Notes: generated by a model not told the origin, from the letters alone. 64,000 nt of DNA from Spirosoma aerolatum (GCF_002056795.1 NZ_CP020104.1:1933001-1997000); one strand, 5' to 3'; numbered from the stretch's first letter, positions 37,624-48,498 are shown. Numbers and translations: made by a program.

Positions 37624-40306
37624 GAAAAAGATGTATGATATAGGATGTAGGATGTATGATGGGTTGGCTAGCTATACATCATACACCATACATCATACAT
37701 CACGAATAAGCGTACTTCTGATCGCCATTTCACTGTCCAGTTGCCTGAGTACCAAGCGGCTGGGTATCAATCAATATATCCTGACGGCTCAAACGGTAAA
37801 AGGCAACCGGATTATTTCCCGCGAAAATCTCGAAAGTCTGATTCCCCAGAAGCCAAATCGGCGGGTGCTGGGGTTACCCATTACGCCACCCCTCTGGTTT
37901 TATCAACTGGGCCTACGCCGATACAATCGTGAAAAGGCTGTTCAGGAGTTGGAGGCCAAAACTAATGAATTTGAACAGCAAAGCCAGCAACTAGCCGACC
38001 AACCGAAGGCGCTAAAAAAACTGAATAAACAATATGGCCGCCAACTAAAACGCCTTCGTCTGAAAGCCGAAGAGGGGAACTGGCTGATGCGGAGCCTTGG
38101 CGAACCCCCGTCTTATTTTGCCGAAGCGGATGCCAAGGCCAATACGGCTAAAATGCAGAAGTACTTATCGGACAAAGGGTTCTTCAACGCCCAAACCAGC
38201 TACACCCTCGACACGATTCGTCGGTCGCAGATTCGGGTAAATTATCTGATTCGAGAAAACGAAGGGTTTTATCTACGCAATATCAGTTATCAGATTGCCG
38301 ATCCTCGCGTCGATTCGATTGTACGGCAGTCATTCGACCAGTCAAAACTGAAAGTAGGTGAACGGTTTGATTTCGATAATATGTCGGGGGAGCGACTTCG
38401 GATCGAATCGTTGCTGCGTGATCAGGGCTATTACACGTTTTCACGTCAGTATATCCGGGCTACGGATGTTGATACCATTCGCCGGGGTAATGCCCGTCGG
38501 TATTTGGCAGGCGTTGAACCTGGCGATTCGACGCGCCGTACGGTCGATGTTGACATTCTGATTGCGAATCCACCCGGAAAGTCGTCGCATCCGATTTATC
38601 ATATTGGCGATGTAGATGTTCAAATAAGCCCCAATGCCGATTTAGCCACCAATGGACAGCCCGCCATGATGAGTTCGCTGGATACGGTGAAACGAAACGG
38701 GATTAGCTACATGCTGAGCGGTCAGGACATTTCGCTACGGCTGCTGGAATCAAAAATTCTGCTTCGCCCCAATCAACTCTATAGTCAGACCAACTTTCGT
38801 GATACGCAGCGGCAGTTGTTCATGCTGAATCAGTTTAAATACATCAACCTTACGTTCACGGATACCACCAACCGCCGATTGCATGCGCTCGTAACAGCTA
38901 GTCCCCTAGATAAATACGAAGCTACCGCCGAGGGGGGAGCCACGGGGCTTTTCTACCAGGGGCAAGGGTACCCAGGTGGATTTGGAAGCCTGGTTTTTCG
39001 GGTGCGTAATCTGTTTGGTGGATTGGAAACGTTGGAAACCTCAGTTCGCTATGGGGTAGAAGCCCAGACGGGTTTTGTGCCTGATCCGAATAATTTTAAC
39101 AAAGTCGTGTATGCGTCGCAGGAGTTAGGGGTTAGCAGCTCACTGATTTTTCCGCAAATTTTATTACCGGGTCGCTTTCGCTTCCGCTTTACACCCTATG
39201 CCCCTCGTACTCAGGTAAGCTTAAGCTTTAATAATACCTTTCGCCCTGACTTTCGTCGGTCACTACTTCGGGCCACTATGGCCTATAACTGGCAAACGAC
39301 CCCTGCCAAACAGTTCAATTTTCTGATTGCGGATATTAACCTGATCAACGCTGGCGATGGTACAAATAAGGTCATAAGTCAGGCGTTTTACGATCAATTA
39401 CTAGCTTTAAGAAGCCAGGGAAGCACTGTTTATCTAAACTTTTTTCGGCGCTCTCTGAGTTCAAGTTTTAGTTTCGCTTATACCTATAATACGAATACCC
39501 CTGGCCAGAACCGTCAGGCCAATTTCTTTCGTACGGTTCTGGAGTCAGGTGGGACCACCCTCAATTTCTTTTCTGATAAGACAGTGGCTAGATGGAGTGA
39601 AGAAAATGGGGGTATTGGTGTTCAGCTCTATAAGTTTTTGAGAGCGAGCCTTGATTACCGGCATTACATCCCGATTCGTTCCCGAACGACGCTGGCTTTT
39701 CGGGTCAATACAGGGGTCGCTTATGGATATGGACCGGGAGGAGGCCCTGTTCCTTACGAAAAACTATTCTTTGCTGGTGGCAGCAATAGTGTTAGAGCTT
39801 GGTTACCCAGAAGGCTAGGGCCGGGTTCCGCGTTCCCGTATCAGGCAGGAAATGCGTCAAAACCAGCCATCGATTCCTTAACAGGGCAGTTCAAATATTT
39901 ATTCGAGCAACCCGGTAATATCCTGATTGAAGGCTCAGCCGAACTTCGGGGACGTTTATTTCACCTTGGAGCTGATATCAATGGGGCTGTTTTCATCGAT
40001 GCAGGCAACGTATGGGCGTTTAGAAGCCGTTCGGCTACCGCCGACCAGCCTCGTGCAGGTTCTACCTTTCAATTCGATTCGTTTATTCCGCAAATTGCTG
40101 TCGGTACGGGGGTAGGGTTACGGATCGACTTTTCTTTTTTCGTGATTCGGCTGGATGGTGGCATTAAAGTGTGGGACCCTGCCCGGTTAAATTTGAGTGA
40201 AGCCGAAGGGGGCGGAGCTTTTATCCTTCCAAAGTTCTCGTTGGCTAAATTGTCGAGCGGACCTAATCCGCTGGTAATCAATTTCGGCGTTGGTTATCCG
40301 TTTTAA
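37622..40306 (+). CDS. BamA/TamA-like outer membrane lipoprotein (surface antigen family)
   Basis: An 894-residue protein combining a lipoprotein signal, POTRA-like domains and a C-terminal 16-strand Omp85-type barrel (Bac_surface_Ag). The lipobox is SLSSC (Cys codon 37742-37744). The barrel includes GGSNSVRAWLPRRLGPG, near the VRGF-type signature of Omp85 proteins, and ends VINFGVGYPF with a terminal Phe. Starts at 37622, 37631 and 37652 are possible; all are in or at the edge of the inverted repeat 37630-37701, and no later ATG, GTG or TTG precedes the lipobox. So the signal peptide is partly repeat-encoded. Confidence 0.9.
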   Translation: MKKMYDIGCRMYDGLASYTSYTIHHTSRISVLLIAISLSSCLSTKRLGINQYILTAQTVKGNRIISRENLESLIPQKPNRRVLGLPITPPLWFYQLGLRRYNREKAVQELEAKTNEFEQQSQQLADQPKALKKLNKQYGRQLKRLRLKAEEGNWLMRSLGEPPSYFAEADAKANTAKMQKYLSDKGFFNAQTSYTLDTIRRSQIRVNYLIRENEGFYLRNISYQIADPRVDSIVRQSFDQSKLKVGERFDFDNMSGERLRIESLLRDQGYYTFSRQYIRATDVDTIRRGNARRYLAGVEPGDSTRRTVDVDILIANPPGKSSHPIYHIGDVDVQISPNADLATNGQPAMMSSLDTVKRNGISYMLSGQDISLRLLESKILLRPNQLYSQTNFRDTQRQLFMLNQFKYINLTFTDTTNRRLHALVTASPLDKYEATAEGGATGLFYQGQGYPGGFGSLVFRVRNLFGGLETLETSVRYGVEAQTGFVPDPNNFNKVVYASQELGVSSSLIFPQILLPGRFRFRFTPYAPRTQVSLSFNNTFRPDFRRSLLRATMAYNWQTTPAKQFNFLIADINLINAGDGTNKVISQAFYDQLLALRSQGSTVYLNFFRRSLSSSFSFAYTYNTNTPGQNRQANFFRTVLESGGTTLNFFSDKTVARWSEENGGIGVQLYKFLRASLDYRHYIPIRSRTTLAFRVNTGVAYGYGPGGGPVPYEKLFFAGGSNSVRAWLPRRLGPGSAFPYQAGNASKPAIDSLTGQFKYLFEQPGNILIEGSAELRGRLFHLGADINGAVFIDAGNVWAFRSRSATADQPRAGSTFQFDSFIPQIAVGTGVGLRIDFSFFVIRLDGGIKVWDPARLNLSEAEGGGAFILPKFSLAKLSSGPNPLVINFGVGYPF
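37630..37701. repeat. Word-like inverted repeat encoding the N-terminus of the BamA-like protein
   Basis: Arms 37630-37656 and 37675-37701 match at 23 of 27 positions. The words are GATGTATGAT and AGGATGTA, as in the copy at 9681-9770. Read in the frame of the downstream gene the arms give MYDIGCRMYDG and SYTIHHTS. Confidence 0.8.
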
Positions 40307-40489
40307 GTCAGGGACCTGAACGACGCTATCGACCAGGTTGTTAACAGAATTTAACGGCTACTTTCTGCCAAAATGACAGGATTTTCAGGGCAAACTTCTT
40401 AATTTTGTAAAAAAGAGTCGCCAAATCGTAAAAAAAGGCTGTCAGGAACTGGCGATTAGCCATCTACGGGTATCGACTACCGACGAGCA

Positions 40490-41962
40490 ATGACACAGAT
40501 TACTGAACTTACTATACTTCAACCAGCTGATAAAGAACAGATTGATTTACCCCGTACGTCTGAAGAGGAACTGGCAGTGGGTAAAAAACGACTGTATATC
40601 GAAAGCTACGGTTGCCAGATGAACTTCGCCGATAGTGAAATCGTAGCCGCCGTGATGCGGAACGCCGGTTTTGCTACTACCTCGTCGGCCGAAGAAGCTG
40701 ATCTGATCTTTTTGAATACCTGTGCCATTCGGGACAATGCTGAGCAGAAAGTTCGTAACCGACTCAAGCATCTGACGGGTCTTAAACGACAGAAACCTGA
40801 ATTGCTGGTGGGTATGCTGGGCTGCATGGCCGAACGGTTGAAAACCAAGCTACTGGAAGAAGAAAAAGTGGTCGATATTGTGGCTGGCCCTGATGCCTAC
40901 CGCGATATTCCGAAACTGGTAGAAGAAGCCGAATCGGGCCAGAAAGCCGTCAATGTGTTTCTGTCTCGCGAGGAAACCTATGCTGATATTTCGCCCATTC
41001 GCCTGAATTCCAATGGTGTTACGGCTTTTGTTTCAATTATGCGGGGGTGCGATAATATGTGCAGTTTCTGCGTGGTACCGTTTACTCGTGGGCGCGAACG
41101 CAGCCGTGATCCACATAGTATCGTTCGGGAAGCACAGGAGCTTTTCGATCAGGGGTACCGCGAAGTGACGCTACTCGGCCAGAACGTGGATAGTTATAAG
41201 TGGCAGGTAGCCGGGAGCGAGGAGCAAGTAGCCGCTAACGCCATTCCCCAAGTACCGAGTCCCCAGCCTTTGGTCACGTTTGCCAACCTCCTCGAAATGG
41301 TGGCACAGATTCACCCTGATTTGCGGGTTCGGTTCTCAACGTCGCACCCCAAGGATATTACGGATGATGTGCTACATACTATGGCCCGCTACGAAAACAT
41401 CTGTAAGTACATTCACCTGCCTGCCCAAAGTGGCAACAGCCGGGTGCTGCGGCTGATGAACCGTACATACGATCGCCCCTGGTATATCGGTAAGATCGAC
41501 CGGATTCGCGAGATTCTGGGCGAGGATTGTGGTATTTCGACCGATATGATTTCGGGCTTCTGTACCGAAACCGAAGAGGAACACCAGGAGTCGCTAACGC
41601 TCATGGACTATGTGCGGTACGATTACGCGTATATGTTTGCCTACTCGGAGCGGCCGGGTACACTGGCTGCTAAAAAGTACACCGACGACATTCCTGAAGA
41701 GGTGAAAAAGCGTCGGCTCAATGAAATTATCGCCCGTCAGTTGGAGCACTCGGCCGAACGGAATCAGCGGCATATTGGTCAGGTGCAACGTGTACTGATC
41801 GAAGGTCCATCCAAACGCTCCGATGAGTTTCTGTGCGGCCGGAATGACCAGAACAAAATGGTCGTATTTCCAAAAGGGGATCATCAGAAAGGCCAGTACG
41901 TCAATGTATTAGTGACCGAATGTACCTCGGCAACGTTGCTTGGCCAGGTAGTTAGTCATTGA
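40490..41962 (+). CDS. miaB: tRNA-2-methylthio-N6-dimethylallyladenosine synthase
   Basis: Radical SAM enzyme that adds a methylthio group at A37 of tRNAs. The 490-residue protein has the N-terminal UPF0004 domain with [12 protein letters not shown] (about residues 38-49), the radical SAM cluster [18 protein letters not shown], and a C-terminal TRAM domain. A 23-residue insert after VDSYKW is Ser/Glu/Gln/Pro-rich and its DNA contains GTAGCC words. The TGA stop (41960-41962) is inside a word-like repeat arm. The ATG at 40490 gives a normal start. Confidence 0.95.
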   Translation: MTQITELTILQPADKEQIDLPRTSEEELAVGKKRLYIESYGCQMNFADSEIVAAVMRNAGFATTSSAEEADLIFLNTCAIRDNAEQKVRNRLKHLTGLKRQKPELLVGMLGCMAERLKTKLLEEEKVVDIVAGPDAYRDIPKLVEEAESGQKAVNVFLSREETYADISPIRLNSNGVTAFVSIMRGCDNMCSFCVVPFTRGRERSRDPHSIVREAQELFDQGYREVTLLGQNVDSYKWQVAGSEEQVAANAIPQVPSPQPLVTFANLLEMVAQIHPDLRVRFSTSHPKDITDDVLHTMARYENICKYIHLPAQSGNSRVLRLMNRTYDRPWYIGKIDRIREILGEDCGISTDMISGFCTETEEEHQESLTLMDYVRYDYAYMFAYSERPGTLAAKKYTDDIPEEVKKRRLNEIIARQLEHSAERNQRHIGQVQRVLIEGPSKRSDEFLCGRNDQNKMVVFPKGDHQKGQYVNVLVTECTSATLLGQVVSH

Positions 41963-42035
41963 TTGTCATTAGATGGTCATGAGCTTGTATCGGCAACGAA
42001 TGACTGCCTGTTGACTATTAGTGACAGTAAATGAC
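41955..42035. repeat. Word-like inverted repeat containing the miaB stop codon
   Basis: Arms 41955-41980 and 42011-42035 pair with a one-base gap around AGTCAT/GTCATT words (left ATTGATTGTCATTAGATG). The miaB TGA is in the left arm, so its last residues VSH are repeat-encoded. The right arm ends 6 bp before the ATG of the sigma54 activator gene. Confidence 0.65.
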
Positions 42036-42041
42036 ATTTAT

Positions 42042-43400
42042 ATGAACAATCAGGAAATACAGTCGGTTAAGCAACGCTTTGGCATTATTGGGAACGCTCC
42101 TGCGCTAAACTACGCCATCAACGTGGCTATGCAGGTAGCTGCGACTGACCTGACGGTGCTTATTACGGGCGAGAGCGGGAGTGGGAAAGAGTCGTTTTCA
42201 AAGATTATCCACAGCCTGAGTGCTCGTAAACATGGCCAATTTATTGCCATCAACTGTGGGGCTATTCCCGAAGGTACCATCGATTCGGAATTGTTTGGAC
42301 ACGAAAAGGGCTCATTTACCGGCGCTGTCGATTCGCGGAAGGGATACTTCGAAACAACAAATGGCGGAACAATTTTCCTGGATGAAATCGGTGAAATGCC
42401 ACTCGGTACCCAGGCCCGGTTGCTACGGGTGCTGGAAAATGGGGAGTTTATTCGGGTAGGTTCATCCAAAACCCAGAAGACCGATGTTCGGGTGGTGGCG
42501 GCTACTAACGTGAACCTGATGGACGCGGTTGAAAAAGGAAAATTTCGGGAAGATTTATATTATCGACTCAATACCGTGCCCATTTATGTGCCACCCCTGC
42601 GCGAACGGGGTTCCGACATTGAGCTGCTTTTTCGCAAGTTCACAACCGATTTTGCGGAGCGTTATCGAATAAAACCCCTGCAATTGACCGAAGGAGCCAA
42701 ACAGGTATTGATGTCGTTTCCGTTTCCGGGGAATATCCGTCAGTTGAAAAATATCGCTGAACAGATTTCTATCCTCGAATCAGAACAGAACAAACCTATT
42801 GAGGCCGATACACTGGCCAAATACCTGCCAAGCTCCCAACAGCCAAGCCGAACGCTGGCCTTGTTTCCGCAGGCGTATGGAGGCAATAGCGAGAATTTCT
42901 CCGAACGCGAGTTGCTATACAAAGTGCTGTTCGATATGCGCCGGGATATGAACGAGCTAAAAAAACTGGTTCGGGATATGCTGGGCAGTGAACAGGATGG
43001 TCGGCAGATTTTGCACACCCACAAAGACCTGTTCGATTCGATTATTCCTGATGGCGACGCACGCCCGGCTGGCGACATGGGAATAACCCGTTTTCTGCCT
43101 GCCACCAACGGAGCCACCCGGCCTGATGTGCCACCTCCTTCCGAAACCTATGGCAGTCATCCGCCCGTACAGATTTTTGATGATGTCAATGGCGATATCA
43201 ATGATCTGACCGAAGTAGAAGATGTTACGCATGAAACGGAAGAAGACGACTCGTTGTCGTTGGAACGACAGGAAAAGGAAATGATCCTTAAAGCCCTTCG
43301 GCGTAACAATAACAAGCGAAAGTATGCCGCTCAGGCGCTCGGTATTTCCGAGCGGACGTTATACCGGAAAATTAAGCAGTATGAGATTGATGAAGAGTGA
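42042..43400 (+). CDS. Sigma54-dependent transcriptional activator without receiver domain
   Basis: A 452-residue AAA+ enhancer-binding protein that drives promoter opening by RNA polymerase-sigma54. The AAA+ core starts almost at the N-terminus: Walker A GESGSGKE near residue 48, sigma54-contact loop GSFTGA (GAFTGA with Ser), Walker B GGTIFLDEIGEM, and the arginine finger region DLYYRLNTVPI. A Pro-rich linker leads to a Fis-type HTH (LRRNNNKRKYAAQALGISER). No receiver, GAF or PAS domain is seen, so control is probably by partner or level. I use the ATG at 42042; the longer GTG start at 42021 is in the repeat arm. Confidence 0.92.
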   Translation: MNNQEIQSVKQRFGIIGNAPALNYAINVAMQVAATDLTVLITGESGSGKESFSKIIHSLSARKHGQFIAINCGAIPEGTIDSELFGHEKGSFTGAVDSRKGYFETTNGGTIFLDEIGEMPLGTQARLLRVLENGEFIRVGSSKTQKTDVRVVAATNVNLMDAVEKGKFREDLYYRLNTVPIYVPPLRERGSDIELLFRKFTTDFAERYRIKPLQLTEGAKQVLMSFPFPGNIRQLKNIAEQISILESEQNKPIEADTLAKYLPSSQQPSRTLALFPQAYGGNSENFSERELLYKVLFDMRRDMNELKKLVRDMLGSEQDGRQILHTHKDLFDSIIPDGDARPAGDMGITRFLPATNGATRPDVPPPSETYGSHPPVQIFDDVNGDINDLTEVEDVTHETEEDDSLSLERQEKEMILKALRRNNNKRKYAAQALGISERTLYRKIKQYEIDEE

Positions 43401-43404
43401 GTTC

Positions 43405-43502
43405 GTAATGGATAATGAAAAATGGATAATGAAGGATGTCAACAGGAGGCTTCGGTTGCTGCTATACCCATTATTCATTATTCAGTGTTCAGTGTTCATT
43501 AC
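43405..43502. repeat. Word-like inverted repeat encoding the LptE signal peptide
   Basis: Arms 43405-43438 and 43469-43502 match at 26 of 34 positions. The words are AATGGATAATGA and ATTATTCATTATTCAG. In the LptE frame the right arm reads as hydrophobic PLFIIQCSVFIT, which is the core of the signal peptide. Confidence 0.85.
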
Positions 43503-43956
43503 CTCATGTGGCGTTTATTCCTTCACAGGTTCTACACTCTCGCCCGATATTAAGACAGTAACTGTAAACAATTTTGTACTGGCAACAGCCGGTGGACCGG
43601 CCAACTTACCGCTTACATTCAACGAAAAGCTGAAGGAGTATTATCAACGGTACACCAATCTGAAGGTAGTACCTGCCAATGGCGATATAGTCCTGGAAGG
43701 AAATATTACAGGCTACGACCTGTTGGCTGTAGCGCCAACTGCTCAGGACCAGGCGGGTGTTAACCGGCTGCAAATCACCGTACTGGTTCGATTCTACAAT
43801 AATAAAGATGAAACCAAAAACTTTGAGCAGTCATTTTCATTTTACCAGGACTTCCCTCAGGGCCAAACGCTGAGCCAGAACGAGAGCCGTTTAGTGCCCA
43901 AAATTCTGGATCAGATCGTCCTCGATATTTTCAATAAGACGGCTGCTGACTGGTAA
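43429..43956 (+). CDS. lptE: LptE-like lipopolysaccharide assembly lipoprotein
   Basis: Outer membrane lipoprotein that plugs LptD and helps deliver LPS to the surface. From ATG 43429 it has 175 residues, a signal peptide MKDVNRRLRLLLYPLFIIQC and lipobox ITSC. The mature part begins GVYSFTGSTLSPDIKTVTV, which is the Bacteroidota LptE signature. The C-terminus, QFSFYQDFPQGQTLSQ-like (FSFYQDFPQGQTLSQN), fits the family. Earlier in-frame ATGs at 43390 and 43408 exist; 43390 overlaps the sigma54 gene. Signal and start lie in the inverted repeat. Confidence 0.85.
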   Translation: MKDVNRRLRLLLYPLFIIQCSVFITSCGVYSFTGSTLSPDIKTVTVNNFVLATAGGPANLPLTFNEKLKEYYQRYTNLKVVPANGDIVLEGNITGYDLLAVAPTAQDQAGVNRLQITVLVRFYNNKDETKNFEQSFSFYQDFPQGQTLSQNESRLVPKILDQIVLDIFNKTAADW

Positions 43957-43968
43957 AAAAAATAGGGA

Positions 43969-44016
43969 TTACGCTTTACGAATTAGGCTTGAAGCCGTAC
44001 TTTCGCAAATCGTAAG
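43969..44016. repeat. Word-like inverted repeat after lptE
   Basis: Arms 43969-43989 and 43993-44016 pair imperfectly. The words are ATTACGCTTTACGAATTAG and TTTCGCAAATCGTAAG. It fills the gap between lptE and the TPR protein gene, whose TTG start follows 24 bp later. Confidence 0.55.
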
Positions 44017-44040
44017 TTGTACCCATAACTAGTATTTTCC

Positions 44041-44865
44041 TTGCTTTCGCTCGATAAAGAAACCTTTTCTTACTGGGTTACCCATCCCGACGATTTGTCT
44101 GCAACTGACTTTGCGCAGTTACAGGAAAGTCTGGCAGCGTACCCTTATTGCCAATCATTATATACCTTAACGGCTAAGGCTGCCTCCGTACACCAACGGG
44201 GACAGGCTATCTCATTTGTGCGTCAGGCAGCGGCCCATGCACTAAGCCGTAATGCGTTGCGTAAGTTGATCGAAAACGAATTCCAGTGGTCCGAAAACCT
44301 GTTGTCGAAGCTGAATGAGCTGTCGGCAAAACACGTTCCCATCCCCGACGATTATCAGCAGGAAAGTTATGCAATCTTCAAGTCGAAAGCGGGGCTGAGC
44401 AACGGTTTTCCAAAATTAACGCTATTACGTCTGACTGCACCAGGCGAAGCCGATCGGATCGATACCAAACCATTGCCTGAAGATCCGACATTAGCTGAGA
44501 CGAGTCTGCAACATGAACTTGTACAAATAGCTGAACCTGTTGAAGACGAACACCCTGAACCGTCGGCTGCCGATCTGGAGCGACAGCGTCAATTCGATCT
44601 GATCGAGAGTTTTATCAAGAATGAGCCTAGTATTTCCCGAATTTCGGTGCGAGGAAAGCTGAGCGAATCGAACGAACAGGAAGATTTGACGAAGCGAAAT
44701 AAAACGGTTGGCGGAGGATTGGTGACGGAGAGTTTCGCCAAAATATTAGAGAAACAAGGAAAAATTGACAAAGCCCGTGAAATGTATAAGAAGCTGATGG
44801 TGAAGAATCCAGAAAAAAAGGCGTACTTTGCGGCAAAAATTAGTGAATTGGAGAGCCGTCAGTAG
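44041..44865 (+). CDS. TPR-containing hypothetical protein
   Basis: A 274-residue cytoplasmic protein. The N-terminus SLDKETFSYWVTHPDDLS and the helical AYPYCQSLYTLTAKAA segment look like the Bacteroidota family that precedes secG. A single TPR motif is near the C-terminus (FAKILEKQGKIDKAREMYKK). The open frame begins with TTG 44041; the next upstream in-frame codon group ends at TAA (44026-44028) and no ATG fits. Its position, 71 bp upstream of secG, suggests a shared transcript. No enzymatic motif is seen. Confidence 0.8.
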   Translation: MLSLDKETFSYWVTHPDDLSATDFAQLQESLAAYPYCQSLYTLTAKAASVHQRGQAISFVRQAAAHALSRNALRKLIENEFQWSENLLSKLNELSAKHVPIPDDYQQESYAIFKSKAGLSNGFPKLTLLRLTAPGEADRIDTKPLPEDPTLAETSLQHELVQIAEPVEDEHPEPSAADLERQRQFDLIESFIKNEPSISRISVRGKLSESNEQEDLTKRNKTVGGGLVTESFAKILEKQGKIDKAREMYKKLMVKNPEKKAYFAAKISELESRQ

Positions 44866-44936
44866 CCATAGAGGAACGATTTTTGATCACTCCAATTCAG
44901 AAACGCATTAACTAAACAGAGTAAGCATCTTTTTTC

Positions 44937-45329
44937 ATGGTAACGGCACTTGTTATTCTTATTTGTATTCTCACCGTACTGCTGATTCTTATCGTTCTGA
45001 TTCAGAACTCGAAAGGGGGCGGACTAGCCGGTGAATTTGGTGGATTGGGATCAAACCAACTGATGGGCGTTAAAAAGACGACCGATTTGCTTGAGCAAAT
45101 CACCTGGGGATTGGGTATCGGGGTGATGGTTTTGACCCTGGCTTCGTACATCATGGTTGATCGTACACAGACCGCCACTATCAATAGCGCAAACGTTGAC
45201 CGGGCGCAAACTCAAACCCTGCCAGGAGCCGCGGCTCCCAGTGCTGCTAATGGTGCCGCACCAAGTCAGGCTGTTCCAGGGGCTCAGTCGCCGGGAGCTT
45301 CTACGTCGGCTTTAACTCCGCAGAAGTAA
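44937..45329 (+). CDS. secG: Preprotein translocase subunit SecG
   Basis: Small membrane subunit of the SecYEG translocon. The 130-residue protein has two membrane segments (LVILICILTVLLILIVLIQ and ITWGLGIGVMVLTLASYIMV) separated by the SecG loop NSKGGGLAGEFGGLGSNQLM. It ends in a long Ala/Pro/Ser-rich tail, usual in Bacteroidota. An intrinsic terminator follows at 45351-45387. Confidence 0.95.
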   Translation: MVTALVILICILTVLLILIVLIQNSKGGGLAGEFGGLGSNQLMGVKKTTDLLEQITWGLGIGVMVLTLASYIMVDRTQTATINSANVDRAQTQTLPGAAAPSAANGAAPSQAVPGAQSPGASTSALTPQK

Positions 45330-45350
45330 TAGAGACCAGTCGTACACGTA

Positions 45351-45387
45351 TTAAAAAGCCACTCTTTCAATGAGAGTGGCTTTTTAA
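45351..45387. terminator. Bidirectional intrinsic terminator after secG
   Basis: Perfect 15-bp arms 45351-45365 and 45373-45387 with loop TTCAATG and TTTTTAA at the end. It separates the converging secG and 45394-46101 genes. Confidence 0.85.
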
Positions 45388-45393
45388 TTGTGG

Positions 45394-46101
45394 TTAGGCC
45401 GCTGCCTGGGCCAGTAACTGGCGGGCAATCGGCAGTAGTGTCTCCTGAACAGGGTAAGAACGTTTACTTTCCAGAATGAAAGTTGCTGGGTTGGGTAAAT
45501 GCTGATGACGGCGAATGAGATTAAGCTTGATGTTTTCGAAGGTGTTGGCCAGGCTTTTCGTCACCACATCAACCTGACGTAATTGCACCAGTCGACCACC
45601 TGGTTCGTTCTCTGAATAAAGTGTTACGGCGAAGTAATACACCTGCATTTCAGTGTTGCTAGTGGCGTGTAGCAGCAAATAACCTTCTTCCGGACGAAGC
45701 GGTAATAAACCTACTGGGACCAGGGTAAGCGATTGCGCTATATCTGCCCAGCGTTGATGTCCTTCTGTCAGCATGGCCTGGAATCGGGGCAAAGCAAATT
45801 CCATAATCGCATCTAACTCCGCCATAAAGGCAGGGTCCGTTACCTCGGATTTGTATTCGATTCGGGGTGGGGGTCCACTTATTCGACTGACGCGCTTGGG
45901 GAACGCCCCATTTAACGTACCTTTGCCCCTCGTAAAACGAAGACCTTCATTGTAGTGGTCGCGTAGTTCGGGTAAATCGGGGCAAAGTTTATGCTCGGCA
46001 AAGTTCTGTTGAACACCCTGTAAGTATGCCATCACGACATATTTTTGGTATTCGGCATCGATCCAATTTTGTGTAAACCAGTCAGATTGCAACTTTTTCA
46101 T
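45394..46101 (-). CDS. Hypothetical protein conserved in Bacteroidota
   Basis: A 235-residue soluble protein without signal peptide. The start MKKLQSDWFTQNWIDAEYQKY leads to a helical N-terminus and a beta-rich middle (EGYLLLHATSNTEMQVYYFA). The C-terminus is helical (NPATFILESKRSYPVQETL). I do not recognise a family or active site. The ATG at 46101 is preferred over a TTG two codons upstream. It is divergent from groES, sharing the 46102-46358 region. Confidence 0.7.
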   Translation of the reverse strand: MKKLQSDWFTQNWIDAEYQKYVVMAYLQGVQQNFAEHKLCPDLPELRDHYNEGLRFTRGKGTLNGAFPKRVSRISGPPPRIEYKSEVTDPAFMAELDAIMEFALPRFQAMLTEGHQRWADIAQSLTLVPVGLLPLRPEEGYLLLHATSNTEMQVYYFAVTLYSENEPGGRLVQLRQVDVVTKSLANTFENIKLNLIRRHQHLPNPATFILESKRSYPVQETLLPIARQLLAQAAA

Positions 46102-46272
46102 AAGCAAAAAACGGTCATTTGGCGGGTAAATGACTTGGTTAATTTAGCCAGTATTCGCTAAAAAGCCAAATTCTGTTTGCTAAATAGACTTCAATTACCG
46201 AAGAAAGTTTAATGAATAAGGCAAATGGCAGTATGTCAGTCTTAAAACTGAAAATTTGACAGTCTGATCGGG

Positions 46273-46289
46273 TTGGCACAGTAATTGGC
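46273..46289 (+). promoter_or_regulatory. Sigma54-like promoter candidate upstream of groES
   Basis: TTGGCACAGTAATTGGC resembles the minus-24/minus-12 consensus TGGCAC-N5-TTGC, with GG instead of GC at minus-12. It is 70 bp from the groES start. No CIRCE element (TTAGCACTC-N9-GAGTGCTAA) is present. The near-miss at minus-12 keeps this low. Confidence 0.3.
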
Positions 46290-46358
46290 GGGTCCAGAAC
46301 GTCGTGTAACTAAAATCAGTACACAAACAGTTTAAAAAACCTTAATCAACTCATTATC

Positions 46359-46655
46359 ATGGTAGCAGAAACGGAAAGCGTTAAAGTGAACGTGAAACCG
46401 CTGGCCGACCGAGTGCTGATCGAAGCCGCACCGGCCGAAGAAAAAACCTCCTTTGGTATTATCATTCCCGATACCGCAAAGGAAAAACCCCAGCGTGGTA
46501 CGGTCGTTGCCGTTGGCGCAGGTAAGAAAGATGAGCCGCTGACGGTTCAGGTGGGCGATACGGTATTGTATGGCAAATATGCCGGTACAGAAATTACCGT
46601 TGATGGCAAAGAGTATCTTATCATGCGTGAATCCGACATTTTCGCAATCCTTTAA
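46359..46655 (+). CDS. groES: Co-chaperonin GroES
   Basis: The lid of the GroEL folding chamber. The 98-residue protein has the 10-kDa chaperonin pattern: [20 protein letters not shown] (mobile loop follows), [30 protein letters not shown] and [13 protein letters not shown]. It is the first gene of the groES-groEL pair, separated from groEL by about 115 bp that holds a word-like inverted repeat. Confidence 0.97.
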   Translation: MVAETESVKVNVKPLADRVLIEAAPAEEKTSFGIIIPDTAKEKPQRGTVVAVGAGKKDEPLTVQVGDTVLYGKYAGTEITVDGKEYLIMRESDIFAIL

Positions 46656-46660
46656 TCTCA

Positions 46661-48408
<1,748 letters not shown>

Positions 48409-48461
48409 TACCAGTCTGAACCGGGATTTTTGCGAGTTAACAGATTTCCTGGATTTTATAG

Positions 48462-48498
48462 AAGCGCCCTCAATCGAACGATTGGGGGCGTTTTATTT
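48462..48498 (+). terminator. Intrinsic terminator after groEL
   Basis: Arms 48462-48476 and about 48479-48493 pair with two wobbles around a tight AA loop, followed by TTTTATTTTTT. It ends the groES-groEL transcript. Confidence 0.85.
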
